64,000 nucleotides of DNA. Source: Sipunculus nudus. Taxonomy: Eukaryota; Annelida; Sipuncula; Golfingiida; Sipunculidae. The position numbers and the translations under genes were made by a program. Location of the stretch: assembly GCA_026874595.1 (NCBI GenBank), contig CM049308.1, positions 76,666,124 to 76,730,123 of the forward strand. Reading direction: 5' to 3'. Shown here one piece after another: positions 22,866 through 33,019 of the stretch; the first letter of the stretch is position 1, and each line of letters starts with the position of its first letter. The notes under the pieces were generated by a model, which made no database searches, was not told where the DNA came from, and saw only the letters and a program-made list of their open reading frames with translations.

Positions 22866-24475
22866 AGAACTGAAGAGCAAAGCCGGACTTGATGTCATGA
22901 ATATGCCAGGGGAGGCTTCGGACAGTCTTTCGCCATCATTGGTACATATTCTAAATCTATCGCTAAATACAGGAACTGTACCTCCAGATTGGGAATGTGC
23001 GAGAGTCGTTCCCATTTTCAAGGGAAAAGGGAAATCTTCTGTACCTTACAACTATAGGCCGATTTCCATTACATGCCATGTAATAAAAATTTTGAAGAAG
23101 CACATTTACTGTCATTTCTTCAAGTACCTTAACGAAAAGCGCTTGATATCCCCGAACAAACTGCCTTTTTCGCTAATAACTCCACCCAAACCGCATTGCA
23201 TAGACTGGTAGATAATTAATTAATAGCTATAAACTCAGGACGCGTAAACTTAATATGTTTTCGTTACCCTAAAAAATGGTTTTGATTCCTTAAATCACGA
23301 TATATTGTTGGGTAAATTAAAAACAATATGGTGTAAGAGGAATTTCGCATGGCTGGTTTCATAATTATTTATATAACCGAAAGCAGATCGTCTGATTTAA
23401 TAACCATTATTCTGAATTGAGAACAGATAATACTGGGCACCACAAGGCACTGTACTTGGGCCGATTTTGTTTTTTATATTTTAACGAATTTCCCGCTAAT
23501 ATAACAGACGCTAAATGTTCAATTTATGCTGATAACATCACACTCTACGCTGACGGATTCTGTCGCGACTCAGCACAACACAAGCTGCAGAGTGCTGTAG
23601 ACAAAGTAACCCAATGGCTCCATAAAAACAAACTAACGCCACAAAATCGGCTACAATGCAATAATAAGTTCCAAAAACGTAAAGCATCAAATAGATTACT
23701 TATCAGTATTGATGAATATGTTGTCACGAACGTTGATGTATCTCTCACCTTGGCCTGATAATTGATTCACATCTCACATGGAAATCTCACACTTCTGTAG
23801 GTTTTTAAAAAGGTTTTCTTGCAAAATAGGGCTATTACACGCAAATGTCTTCCACAGAAGTTTCTACTCACAGTATATCATGCTTTCGTCCATCCAGCAG
23901 TAGACTATGGCTTAACGGTATGGGGTAGCTCTCCAAGCTCGTTCTGTGCCGCTATTCAACGTATACAGTGTCGGGCAGCAAGGATTATAACAATAAATGT
24001 ATCCTTCCCAAACCTCGCATCGAATCATTTAAGGCTGTTTCATTCAGTGCAGGCAGTGCTCTATGGAATGCCCTTCCTCACGACATCAAGTTCGCCCAAA
24101 TTTACAACGTTTAAAAAATGTCAAGGTCCAACTTTTCCAGTCTTTTAGAGGTATCTTAGCTTCTTATACCGTACGAAATTATTTTATCTAGCATAATCGT
24201 GTTTGAATATTGCATCTTATCTCTCTTAGTACCAAACTGTTCATGATAACCTATTGTCTTGATGTATAATCTGTCATTTTTGATTAGTTTTACAGTCATA
24301 TAGTATGTTTTTAACATTTGCATTATAAATTGTAGTTTTTATTTCATTTTATTGTAATGTTTATTATAAATGTCTTTTATTTTATATCTGGATCAGGGGC
24401 CAGCTTACAACAGAAGTGTTCTTCTGGTGCAGGCTACCCTGCAGAATGTTGTAATAAATAAATAATAAATAAATG
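22866..24475 (+). pseudogene. 5'-truncated non-LTR retrotransposon (LINE), family A copy 1
   Basis: Starts within the RT N-terminal part (LSLNTGTVPPDWECARVVPI, FKGKGKSS, YNYRPISITCHVIKILKK), then broken frames. One contains SIYADNITLYADG, where the second catalytic Asp of YADD is replaced by Asn. The distal part carries FLLTVYHAFVHPAVDYGLTV and WGSSPSSFCAAIQRIQCRAA. The 3' end has 'ctgcagaatgttgtaataaa' and an AATAAATA-rich tail ending near 24475, the same tail as the copies ending near 51055 (+) and 54030 (-). It looks like a CR1/Jockey-group element. Frameshifts, stops and the YADN change make it dead. Confidence 0.85.
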
Positions 24476-26580
24476 TTCGGCCAATTTTCATGGTTAGTCT
24501 CTCAGATATTGAGGAAAGTTGACTGTTCTTCAATGGCGGCCCTAATCTACATATTAAAATGTAAAATATGAAGTTAGCCGTTACTATTATGGTTTATTTG
24601 AATCTTTGACCATTGAAACTCAGGTCTATACACAATATTCGATCACTTATCATGGTTAGTTCTTGAGATATCGAATTAGAATTTGAAAAATAGAATTTTA
24701 GTGAATGGCAGCCCTAATTTGCATATTTCAAAAGTTGCCCAAGGTCCTCGTGAGCACAACCCAACTCAAAAGTATTAGTGGACCCATACCATCACAAATC
24801 CATAAAAAAGACAATTCAAAGGTACCCCTACTGGCAACTCAACTAAAATGCTCGTATACCATGATTAACCATGCACTTAGGGGTAGGGATAACCTTTAAG
24901 TACAAAAGCATTCATCTCTCTTTACAGAAATAAAGTATTTTGTCAAAATTTGTTTCAAAACACAGCCAAGAAATTACAGAATGTATCCCAGTATTACAAA
25001 CAACAATATGTGCCTGGATGTAATTGATGAGAGAGAAGTCTGTGACGTGACCCTATACATACGCAATATACTATGAAGAAAAAATTACCTAAAAATCATA
25101 TTTTTATCCAAAATACATTTAAATTGACACTTCTAAGTGTCTGATGTCATTTTACCATTAGTTTCGCTTACTTTAGAAACGTGATTGCACTGAAGTAACG
25201 GAAATGAGGAATTTTAATGTCATTTATGTCACAATCTAATATTTAAAAAAAAATTGCGTTTCGGATATAAGAAAAACGTAAAATATCCTTATTTTCCATG
25301 GGCTGATATTGTTAGACTTTAAGTATGTCTTACTACATACTTTACAAAAATACATTGTTCAAACAGAAATTCTGTTGTAATTATTTTGAGAATACACCCT
25401 CCTAAGCCTTCCCAGCATGCCTTGCCAGGCTATAAGCAAGAACCGATGAAGGTAATAATTATCTGATTTTCTTAAGTTAAAGTGCCAATATTTTCATACA
25501 AACAGAACAATAAGTTACAATATATGTCCCAAACTTGGTCAACACAACTTTATTATGCGTAATATATATAGGGTTGTAGCATATCCTTACGCTGAACGCC
25601 GAATAAAGTCTGCACCTGTTTGGTCGGATCTGACCAAATTTTAGAGGGTCCACTTTAGGGGCTGTAACGCAAACAAGACAAAAAGTTTTTGTGTGCGTTA
25701 CAGGTCTGCAGCTACCAAACACCCTTATTTCCTACCTATAAAATATGAACGGACAGGGATGTGGAGTCCATGAGAAAAAAAAAAAAACAAAAAAAAAAAA
25801 AAACAAAAAAAAAACAAGGGACCCATGGGTGTTAGGGTTGGGCCAAAGAGAATAAGTGTATGGTTATTACAGCAGGGGTGTTCTGCCAGTGCTGCATCAC
25901 TAATAAGGTTACCTAGGCAAGGCTGTAGTGAGCAAGAGTGGGGTCTTGGATATAGAAAATGCAAACACATTAGAGCATCTGAAAAACTTCAATAATTAGA
26001 ATAATTTTTAAGCTTTTACTTTCAAATTTCAGAATTCAATAGATTAAATCCACATATATCTCGGCTGTGAAAAATAAATTAAATATACTTACGAGTAAAC
26101 AACGTGCCATGGTCAAATTTGGGCAAAATTTAAGGTACCAATTTATATTTTTGCTTATATTTTAATAAAAAATTAAAGATTTTGATCTAATTTCGGGTTT
26201 GAATTAAATTTTAATTAATATATATTAAGTTATATAACTGAAAAAAGTTCCTAGCTTTAATATTTTTTGTGTGTTAAGTGACCAATTATTTTTCCTGATT
26301 TTTTTACAAAGTGCAATATGTTTGGGCCCATAACATTTTTAAATTATATAATACAGACCTATTTTCTGGCATGTTCATAGGAACTATATTAAGGAATATT
26401 TATGGTAAATATGAGGAAAAACGGATGAGTGGTTTTGACATTAGGCCGTGCTGAAGTGTTAAAATAGGTTTTTAATAAAAAAAAATAGGTTTTTCCTTAA
26501 TTTCTCAAATGAACGAAGTCGCAAAGACCCAGTTTTCGGCTTGGTAGGAGATCTTGGGGACATCTAACATTATGCCGATT
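24476..26580. other. No gene recognised
   Basis: AT-rich sequence with no supported gene. It contains A-rich runs at 25774-25816, which create a poly-Phe frame on the minus strand, and AT-rich low-complexity DNA at 26130-26260. Nothing with a recognisable domain was seen on either strand. Confidence 0.4.
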
Positions 26581-26694
26581 CCTGGTTCTTACGGTTTCAA
26601 AATGTGCCACATCGACGGACGGACGGACAGACGGACGGACGACGGACAATGGACCAGGACTATAGCTCAGATGACTTATATAGTCAGCTCAGCT

Positions 26695-26721
<27 letters not shown>
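26581..26721 (-). repeat. End of an interspersed repeat with poly-A
   Basis: Repeated CGGACGGACGGACAGACGGA followed by 'tatagctcagatgactta' and 'cagctcagct', then a run of 27 A residues (about 26696-26721). In reverse it matches the start of the CCGTTAGACCTAG family (8841, 36500), with its 'gtcatctgagctatag' and 'gtccgtccgtc' blocks. Confidence 0.55.
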
Positions 26722-26726
<5 letters not shown>

Positions 26727-27341
26727 AGACCCAACCAGGTCTGTAGCATTTATATTAAGTTGGAATGTAATGCATATTTATATGGCTATATGCATTATTT
26801 GTTCCAATGCTGAAGTTGTTGTCAAAATCACGTTGACAAGCTGATGTTGGATTCATTGATCAAAACATCTTATAACGAAAACTGAAGACTCATAATTGCT
26901 TATTATGCATAGTGAATGGGCAAAGGTGCTACGGACCTTGTGACGGGTTTAATCAGCATTGTAACAGGATGTTAACACGCAGTAGTTATATGAAAGCAAA
27001 GGTCGAAGAGTACTATAGGTACTATTGTCTGCTACCTCTGGTTGACTTACTATATCATTCATTATCGTGTACAGTATTGCTTCAGGTTTCTTTGAATACA
27101 ATGAAGAGTGGTCAAAGGAACGACACAATATGGGCGGCACTTCAGATCGATGTAATTGTCGTTCCATCACATTTGTATCCGCGGTTGAAATTCTAACTTT
27201 GAATATTAACAAGCAAGTCATATACAGTGCTTAAAATTCCTTCATATCCAAAATTTATATTACGTTGATTCACTAAATAGTAGCGCGCCGTTTTAAAGTA
27301 TTTCATTATATAAATTTTATACATATCATATATCCATTACG
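26722..27341. other. No gene recognised
   Basis: Overlapping open frames on both strands (26912-27196 and 26949-27221) have no recognisable motif and look accidental. Confidence 0.35.
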
Positions 27342-27513
27342 AATAAATTGCAAAAATATATCTATTTGTTAACAAAAAACCACTGACTTCTTTATTCATT
27401 CCCCTAAACATTTCACGCTGTCTAGTGATACAGAATCTAATTTTTTGATCTCCTTGACAATAGTTATGTTCATCACGCATACGTGATCTGTTGATATTTG
27501 GATCCGTAACATC
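27342..27513 (+). mobile_element. LTR fragment (3' part), family shared with 43944-44723
   Basis: Matches the last 165 bp of the LTR at 43944-44723. It starts with the AATAAA at 27342, then 'atttgttaacaaaaaa', 'cactgacttcttta', 'acatttcacgctg' and 'gttcatcacgcatacg', and ends GATCCGTAACA. No 5' half is present, so it is a truncated relic. Confidence 0.65.
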
Positions 27514-27591
27514 TATCAATAGAACTATAGATATATCACTTTGCATGTTGCTTTACATAAACGTCATTGGTGTTTCTGGATAGTGGAAGGA

Positions 27592-27870
27592 ATTAGTTTT
27601 AAAATCATAATCGATGATTGAAAAATAAAAACGATCAATGATCGATCATTAATCGATTATTTAATGCACTTTCTCTATTACCTTGACATTTGATGTAAAG
27701 GATTACCTATAATAACGACGCCATGCAGTAAATAGTGTGACAACTGTCAATCCACCCGCATCCAAGGTCGACTTGCCGTCGGACGATTGTTGGTTGTACT
27801 GCGCAAGGTTCCGTTTTGATGCTGTTCGTTACTTTGTGTCCGTATACCTCTGGCAGGGTTAACTTTTATC
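27592..27870. mobile_element. MITE copy, truncated (family of 30671-31074)
   Basis: The left part with 'ttttaaaatcataatcgatg' and ATCGAT-rich sequence is alignable to 30686 onward. A 119-bp core (27717-27835) differs from 30809-30927 by only about three bases. Similarity stops near 27845, so the right terminus is missing. Confidence 0.7.
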
Positions 27871-28756
27871 TGAGCCATGTATGGCGTAAAGCTGTGATGT
27901 GAGTGATCCCTGGGATCCAGCAACTTACTCATTTGCATAAAGAGCATGGTTTCTCAGTCTTTGATGGGGAAACATTTAGAATGTACAATTTCAAACTTAC
28001 AACTTCACATTTTCATTTACAACTGCACACATAAGGCTTAGCTACACGTACATAATATACCCTATGGTTTCCGCTTCATTTTACTCTTCATTTCTCACAT
28101 ATCTTAGCACTTGATTGACCATCCTTAAAGTAGGGTCATGATCTAAAGACCCCCTGCAGAAGCTGATGGATTCAGGCGTAATTGATATGAATTTCAGGTC
28201 ATTTTCTGACCCACATTCATTGTCAGATCTATGTAGAACCCGGCGCCGCCGCCAGCCGAGTTTGGATCAGGCTGAGCTGAGTATATCGGGAGGCGCCGCC
28301 GATATTTCATTCAGCCGAAGTGAGCTGATCTTTTTTTGCAGCTGTAGAAACAGTTAATGCAGAAAGATAAAAGTTTTACAATTTATAATGCCCGAAACAA
28401 ATGTTCAGGTTTTTGTTATTTTTTGTGTCTTGTCGCTGATAGGATTGTTTATGTATAAAAGTGTTGACTTATAAATCCACCGGGATAAACTATAATCAGA
28501 ATTTAATCACAAACTAGTTAAATGAAAACGGATGCAATATATCACACGTCATATAGATAACGTGGCTAAATAAAACGGGTACTTTGTAACATCGTCAAAT
28601 GAATAAGCTTTTAGGTCAGTTTAAGCCAGCCCACATTTTGCAAGCCGAGTCTAACCACGAAACTCGGGATTACTACTGAAGTCAGTCGTCCGGACATTTG
28701 TCCCAGCCAGCCACATCTGTGTGGCTAACACGGCTCCAGGCTCTTGATCTATGGAC
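27871..28756. other. No gene recognised
   Basis: One open frame of 63 codons (28166-28357) runs through two GGCGCCGCC blocks. It has no recognisable domain and I do not call it. Confidence 0.35.
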
Positions 28757-28763
28757 AACATAT

Positions 28764-28852
28764 CAGGGGCGTAGCCAAGACTGAGGGAGGGGAGGGGGCT
28801 GTAATCGGTGGCGGGGGGCGCTTATTTTGGGCTGGTTTTGATGAAAACTAAG

Positions 28853-28899
<47 letters not shown>

Positions 28900-28993
28900 C
28901 ATATATATAAATATAATATATATTTAGGTGTACGTCACGGGCGTCCCCCTCCTGACCCGCCTCTGGTTAAATATAAGAATGGCAAGTTGATGC

Positions 28994-29042
<49 letters not shown>

Positions 29043-29343
29043 TGTACATGTGTGTGTATAAACACAATGATTGCCCACAATATACAAATGTTTTATTTCC
29101 AATTAGAAATATAAGTTGCGCAAGATGAATAAATATAAAATTTCAGGATCAAACGTTATAAAATGTAGAAATAAGTCTCAGATCTGCGGATACCAGTGAC
29201 AGGAATTATTTCATGATTATTGTTTTAGAAAACTTAATCATTATTAGACTCAGTGAAATTTTCGAGACGACGGCGAGTACTGGACTGGAGAGGGGGAGTG
29301 GGCATGGCCCCCTGCCCCCCCCCCCCCCCCTGCTACGTCCCTG
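28764..29343. mobile_element. hAT-like MITE, 580 bp, with internal TA microsatellites
   Basis: Left end CAGGGGCGTAGCCAAGA; right end, read in complement, CAGGGACGTAGCAGG. Flanked by a perfect 7-bp repeat AACATAT (28757-28763 and 29344-29350). It contains two (TA)n runs (28856-28897 and about 28997-29039) and a poly-C run (29315-29330) near the right end. CAGGG termini suggest the hAT superfamily; the 7-bp duplication is one short of the usual 8. Confidence 0.7.
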
Positions 29344-29350
29344 AACATAT

Positions 29351-30662
29351 GACCCTCGATTCCCAGGCCCTCGTTTGTTATGTCGACATGCCAGAATGGT
29401 CATTTCAGCAAAGTGATCCTGTTCCATAAAGTTGAAATGACCATAAAAATAACACTACATGCTCACGTTGTATTTACATTTTCAACAATTCTGAAAATAG
29501 TTGTATCACGTTATGTCTCCAAGCAAGCATGTGCATGAATTTCTATTTATTTTCATAGACCACGTCAGGAAATCTACCCTGCAAAGCAGATTTACATAAT
29601 TAGCAAATATAAAAGTACTTCAGGATAAAATAGTTTTTTAGTTGTATTCCCAAGGAATGGATGTTCTCGATGCATGTTTTGGAATATCAGAAACACAACG
29701 CAAAATACAAAATGTAAGTCCGCTCACCCCTGTTCACAAGCAGGTGAAGATAAGGGCAATTCAATGGGGAGAATCGTCATTTGCCTCTTCACGAGAGTCA
29801 TTCCAAATTTAACATTTCAGATAATTAAGGGGAAGTGACGATTTCATGATCAAACGGCATGGACTCTTTGCTTTTCTATACTTATAATTCTAAGAATTAT
29901 TTGGCATTTGAAGCTGTAATGGAATGTTAACCAGTGGGATAACGACAGGACAATGAAACGTTTCCGTTTCCTTTAAAACGTCTTAAAAGAACCCATAAAC
30001 CCAACTTATTTGGGTTCTATGGGACAAAATGGATCCCTTAAAGGTTGATGTCGGTGCAATGCACCGGTGTAACCTTCCTGTTTGTAAACAAATCGGGAAA
30101 TCCGTGGTCACCAGGGGGCGTTGTGCCTATAGCCTTCAATGGACTGAATGTCAGATAGGAAAATTTTTGTCATTAATAATAAATATACCCATCATCCGCT
30201 CACGTTCTTCCCGCCTACGGCGTGTGTATCAGGAAATATTGTGCTTGGTAATGTTTCGTCCCTGGATCAATGTTGAAAGTGAGGACAGCTGACACGTTTA
30301 ACCCACAGGAGCCCATTGTTCTTAATTGGTCCAAGAAAGAAACTTTTGTTGACTGAATTGCTTTTTTCTTTTCATCTGTTTCTTAAATGATTATATTTAA
30401 ATTGTTATGGGCAATTCTGAATATATTTAGAGGAAATATGCTTAAGAGAAAAATAAGATTTTATTAAACATTAGACCTTACTTTTATTTTTGTCCGTTTG
30501 TTAGGCGTGCGTCTTTTCCAGTGTAAGATATGCTAGTAATGTTTTGTTGGTTTAATAAAGCGAGGAACCACTGGTCTGAAATTCGAGGAGGTCTGAATAC
30601 AACATGGAGGATTTCTGAATTTAATTATCGATGCCGTTGTTTTTACTTAATATCTTTTTCCG
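29351..30662. other. No gene recognised
   Basis: Short frames only; the longest (30029-30292, 87 codons) has no recognisable motif. No repeat boundary was found. Confidence 0.35.
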
Positions 30663-30670
30663 GCAGTTAC

Positions 30671-31074
30671 TAGTGGTGGGTATTGGTTTTAAAATCAAAA
30701 TCGATGATAGAAAGAAAAAAAAATGACCGATGATCGATTATTAATCGATTATTTTATGTACTTTCTCTTTCATCTTGAAATTTGATATAAAGTAGTCCCT
30801 AAAATATTGACGCCATGCAGTAAATAGTGTGACAACTGTCAATCCACCCGCATCCAAGGTCGACTTGCCGTCGGACGATTGTTGGTTGTACTGCGCAAGG
30901 TACCGTTTTGATGCTGTTCGTTACTTTTTGATCGTATATGTCTGACAGGGTTGGATTCTTTGCATGTGCATGCATAATCGTTTTTAATCGATTTTGCATA
31001 AATGCGATCGATTTAATCGATTTTGGAAGAAAACGACCAATCATCGATTTCATCAATTAATCGACACACCACTA
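30671..31074. mobile_element. MITE with TAGTGGTG termini, 404 bp
   Basis: Left end TAGTGGTGGGTATTGG; right end in complement TAGTGGTGTGTCGATTAA. Flanks GCAGTTAC (30663-30670) and TGAGTTAC (31075-31082) agree at 6 of 8 bases, compatible with a mutated 8-bp target duplication and hence a hAT-like origin. The interior has ATCGAT-rich arms and a central core (30809-30927) nearly identical to the copy at 27717-27835. The 85-codon minus-strand frame across it is a by-product. Confidence 0.75.
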
Positions 31075-31082
31075 TGAGTTAC

Positions 31083-32743
31083 TGTGGTTGTCCTTTCGTT
31101 ATTAGATTTTTTTTTAAATTCGCGATATCCGCGAAAGAGAATTATCGCGAAAATAAAACCCTTTGTCGAAGGCAAAGTTGAAAAGTAAAAAGCTGACATT
31201 ATGAATAAAAATAGATCGTGCATGTTCAGGATTTTCATGTTTGTTATTATTAATTCACATAATGATGGTGTATAGGTCTTTTGTATTGTGAGATCGCGAA
31301 ACTGGAACCATCGCGAAACACTGAAAATGAAAATCGTCAAATTTGTAATCCGCGAATATGTAGCCACCCATATTATCTTGGTATATTCTATAACAGTTGT
31401 CTCTGGAATGAATTAAAATTTCCCTCCAGTCGTAGAGAGTCCCAAATAACAAGCGTCAGAGTGTCGTATAGAAGCTGCACTGAGGTCTCTGGTTAAAACC
31501 ACGAAACAAATCTTTACGTCATTGTGATAAATTCTTCACAATTAATGGATTACGAAGTATTATATCGAGAAAGAAAGATCTAACCGGTAATCCTGCACAT
31601 ATGTTTCTATCATCGTTTATAACATGTGTGGACAAGTCAAGTTTATTTAAACTACATGCATGTTAAATTTTGCACGTCAGCATGTCTTTCTTCAAAGGAT
31701 ATTCCAATATATATAGGATAAATCAAAAACCCTGGCAAATTTCCGAGAAACGCTGATGGTCAACATACAGATGGTACTTGTTAATTGGTTTACATTTTTT
31801 TTCAGCTGATTATAATATAAGAATTATATCTCTATTAAGTATAGTAGTTGTAGTGGAGGACCCAGCATGGCTGCCTTCCTTATCGGCCTAATTTATGATA
31901 GCACCCCTTACAAGAATCAATCATGAACACATCTAGTCATTTGATATTTAAAATTCAAAATAGAAATTATAAAATGGTAGATGAACAAGTAAAAGGCCTT
32001 AAACCTTAACTTTAAATGTAAATTGAAGTTCTTCTGCTTCAGTGATGTAATCTGCAGGTGAACATACTATAAAGGAAGTAAAACGCAAAACTACTAGTTT
32101 AGAGCACTACCAAGGGTTCTTGTTCTGTAAGTTGCTAATCTGTAGGATAAACGTAGAAACACTGAGAATACAGACAAAAATCATGTCTGAAGTAACAATA
32201 AGAATCAAATGATGAACTTCGGCGAAATTTAATAAAGAGCATTAAAAAGACAACGCCCTTTTAATTAGAAAAGAGGAAAATATACTTCAGCCTTCCGATC
32301 GAGAGGCAAATACAACCTCCCCGCGGAAGAATGAAGAAAATATAAAAGGCTGGATGAAGAAAATATAATAATTTCCTGGAGAGTGGATTATGGCGGGATT
32401 AATATGGCTTCCGACCTGATGAAGGAAACCTATACTGATATTAACAATACCCAGCATCACGTCCATGTCAGTGTATCCGTATCTATGTGCGACCCGGTGA
32501 TGATAGCAGGAAGGTGGTCTTCTAATTGACGTACTGCTTCGGTATATGTAAATATCACAGGTCAAGACTTTCTGACAGGGGCCGGGTGTGGGGGTGTACC
32601 ATTTATTTATAAACCTTTGTCCGTTAGATATTTTAAAAGTGAAATAGCTAAAATACCTGTTTTTAACAACAGCAATAATAATGATAGTAAAGTTTAAAGT
32701 TTGACGTAGTTTAATCTCTACTCAACACCTACACCCACACCCT
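31083..32743. other. No gene recognised
   Basis: Open frames of up to 104 codons (31053-31367 minus) without recognisable features. A 92-codon minus frame at 32287-32565 is likewise unassigned. Confidence 0.35.
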
Positions 32744-32744
32744 C

Positions 32745-32808
<64 letters not shown>
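32744..32808. repeat. Compound microsatellite (AC)n(AT)n
   Basis: Runs of CA repeats from about 32744 to 32789, then AT repeats to 32808. Confidence 0.95.
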
Positions 32809-32809
<1 letters not shown>

Positions 32810-32975
32810 AAATAAAGGGTATGCGCCAGCTTAATTACGCTTTATCTAAATGGAGTGATTCATGCCTTAACAGTTACGACAAGGATACCCTATAACACTG
32901 TTAGAGTACGAGTAATTCATGACCTAACTGTTGCATATTTATCCAGTGTCGTCAAGTTATCTTCAAAAGTGGAGG

Positions 32976-33019
32976 GGGGGGGGGCGACTCGCAGGCTAGG
33001 GGGGGGGGGGGGGGGGGGA
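32976..33019. repeat. Two poly-G tracts
   Basis: Poly-G runs near 32976-32985 and 32999-33018, separated by 'cgactcgcaggcta'. They create poly-Gly and poly-Pro frames on the two strands. Confidence 0.9.

Noticed and set aside
25725-25970. Minus-strand frame with a poly-Phe stretch
   Set aside because: The Phe run is the reverse of A-rich low-complexity DNA at 25774-25816.
28166-28357. 63-codon frame with GGCGCCGCC blocks
   Set aside because: No domain, no splice context and biased composition.
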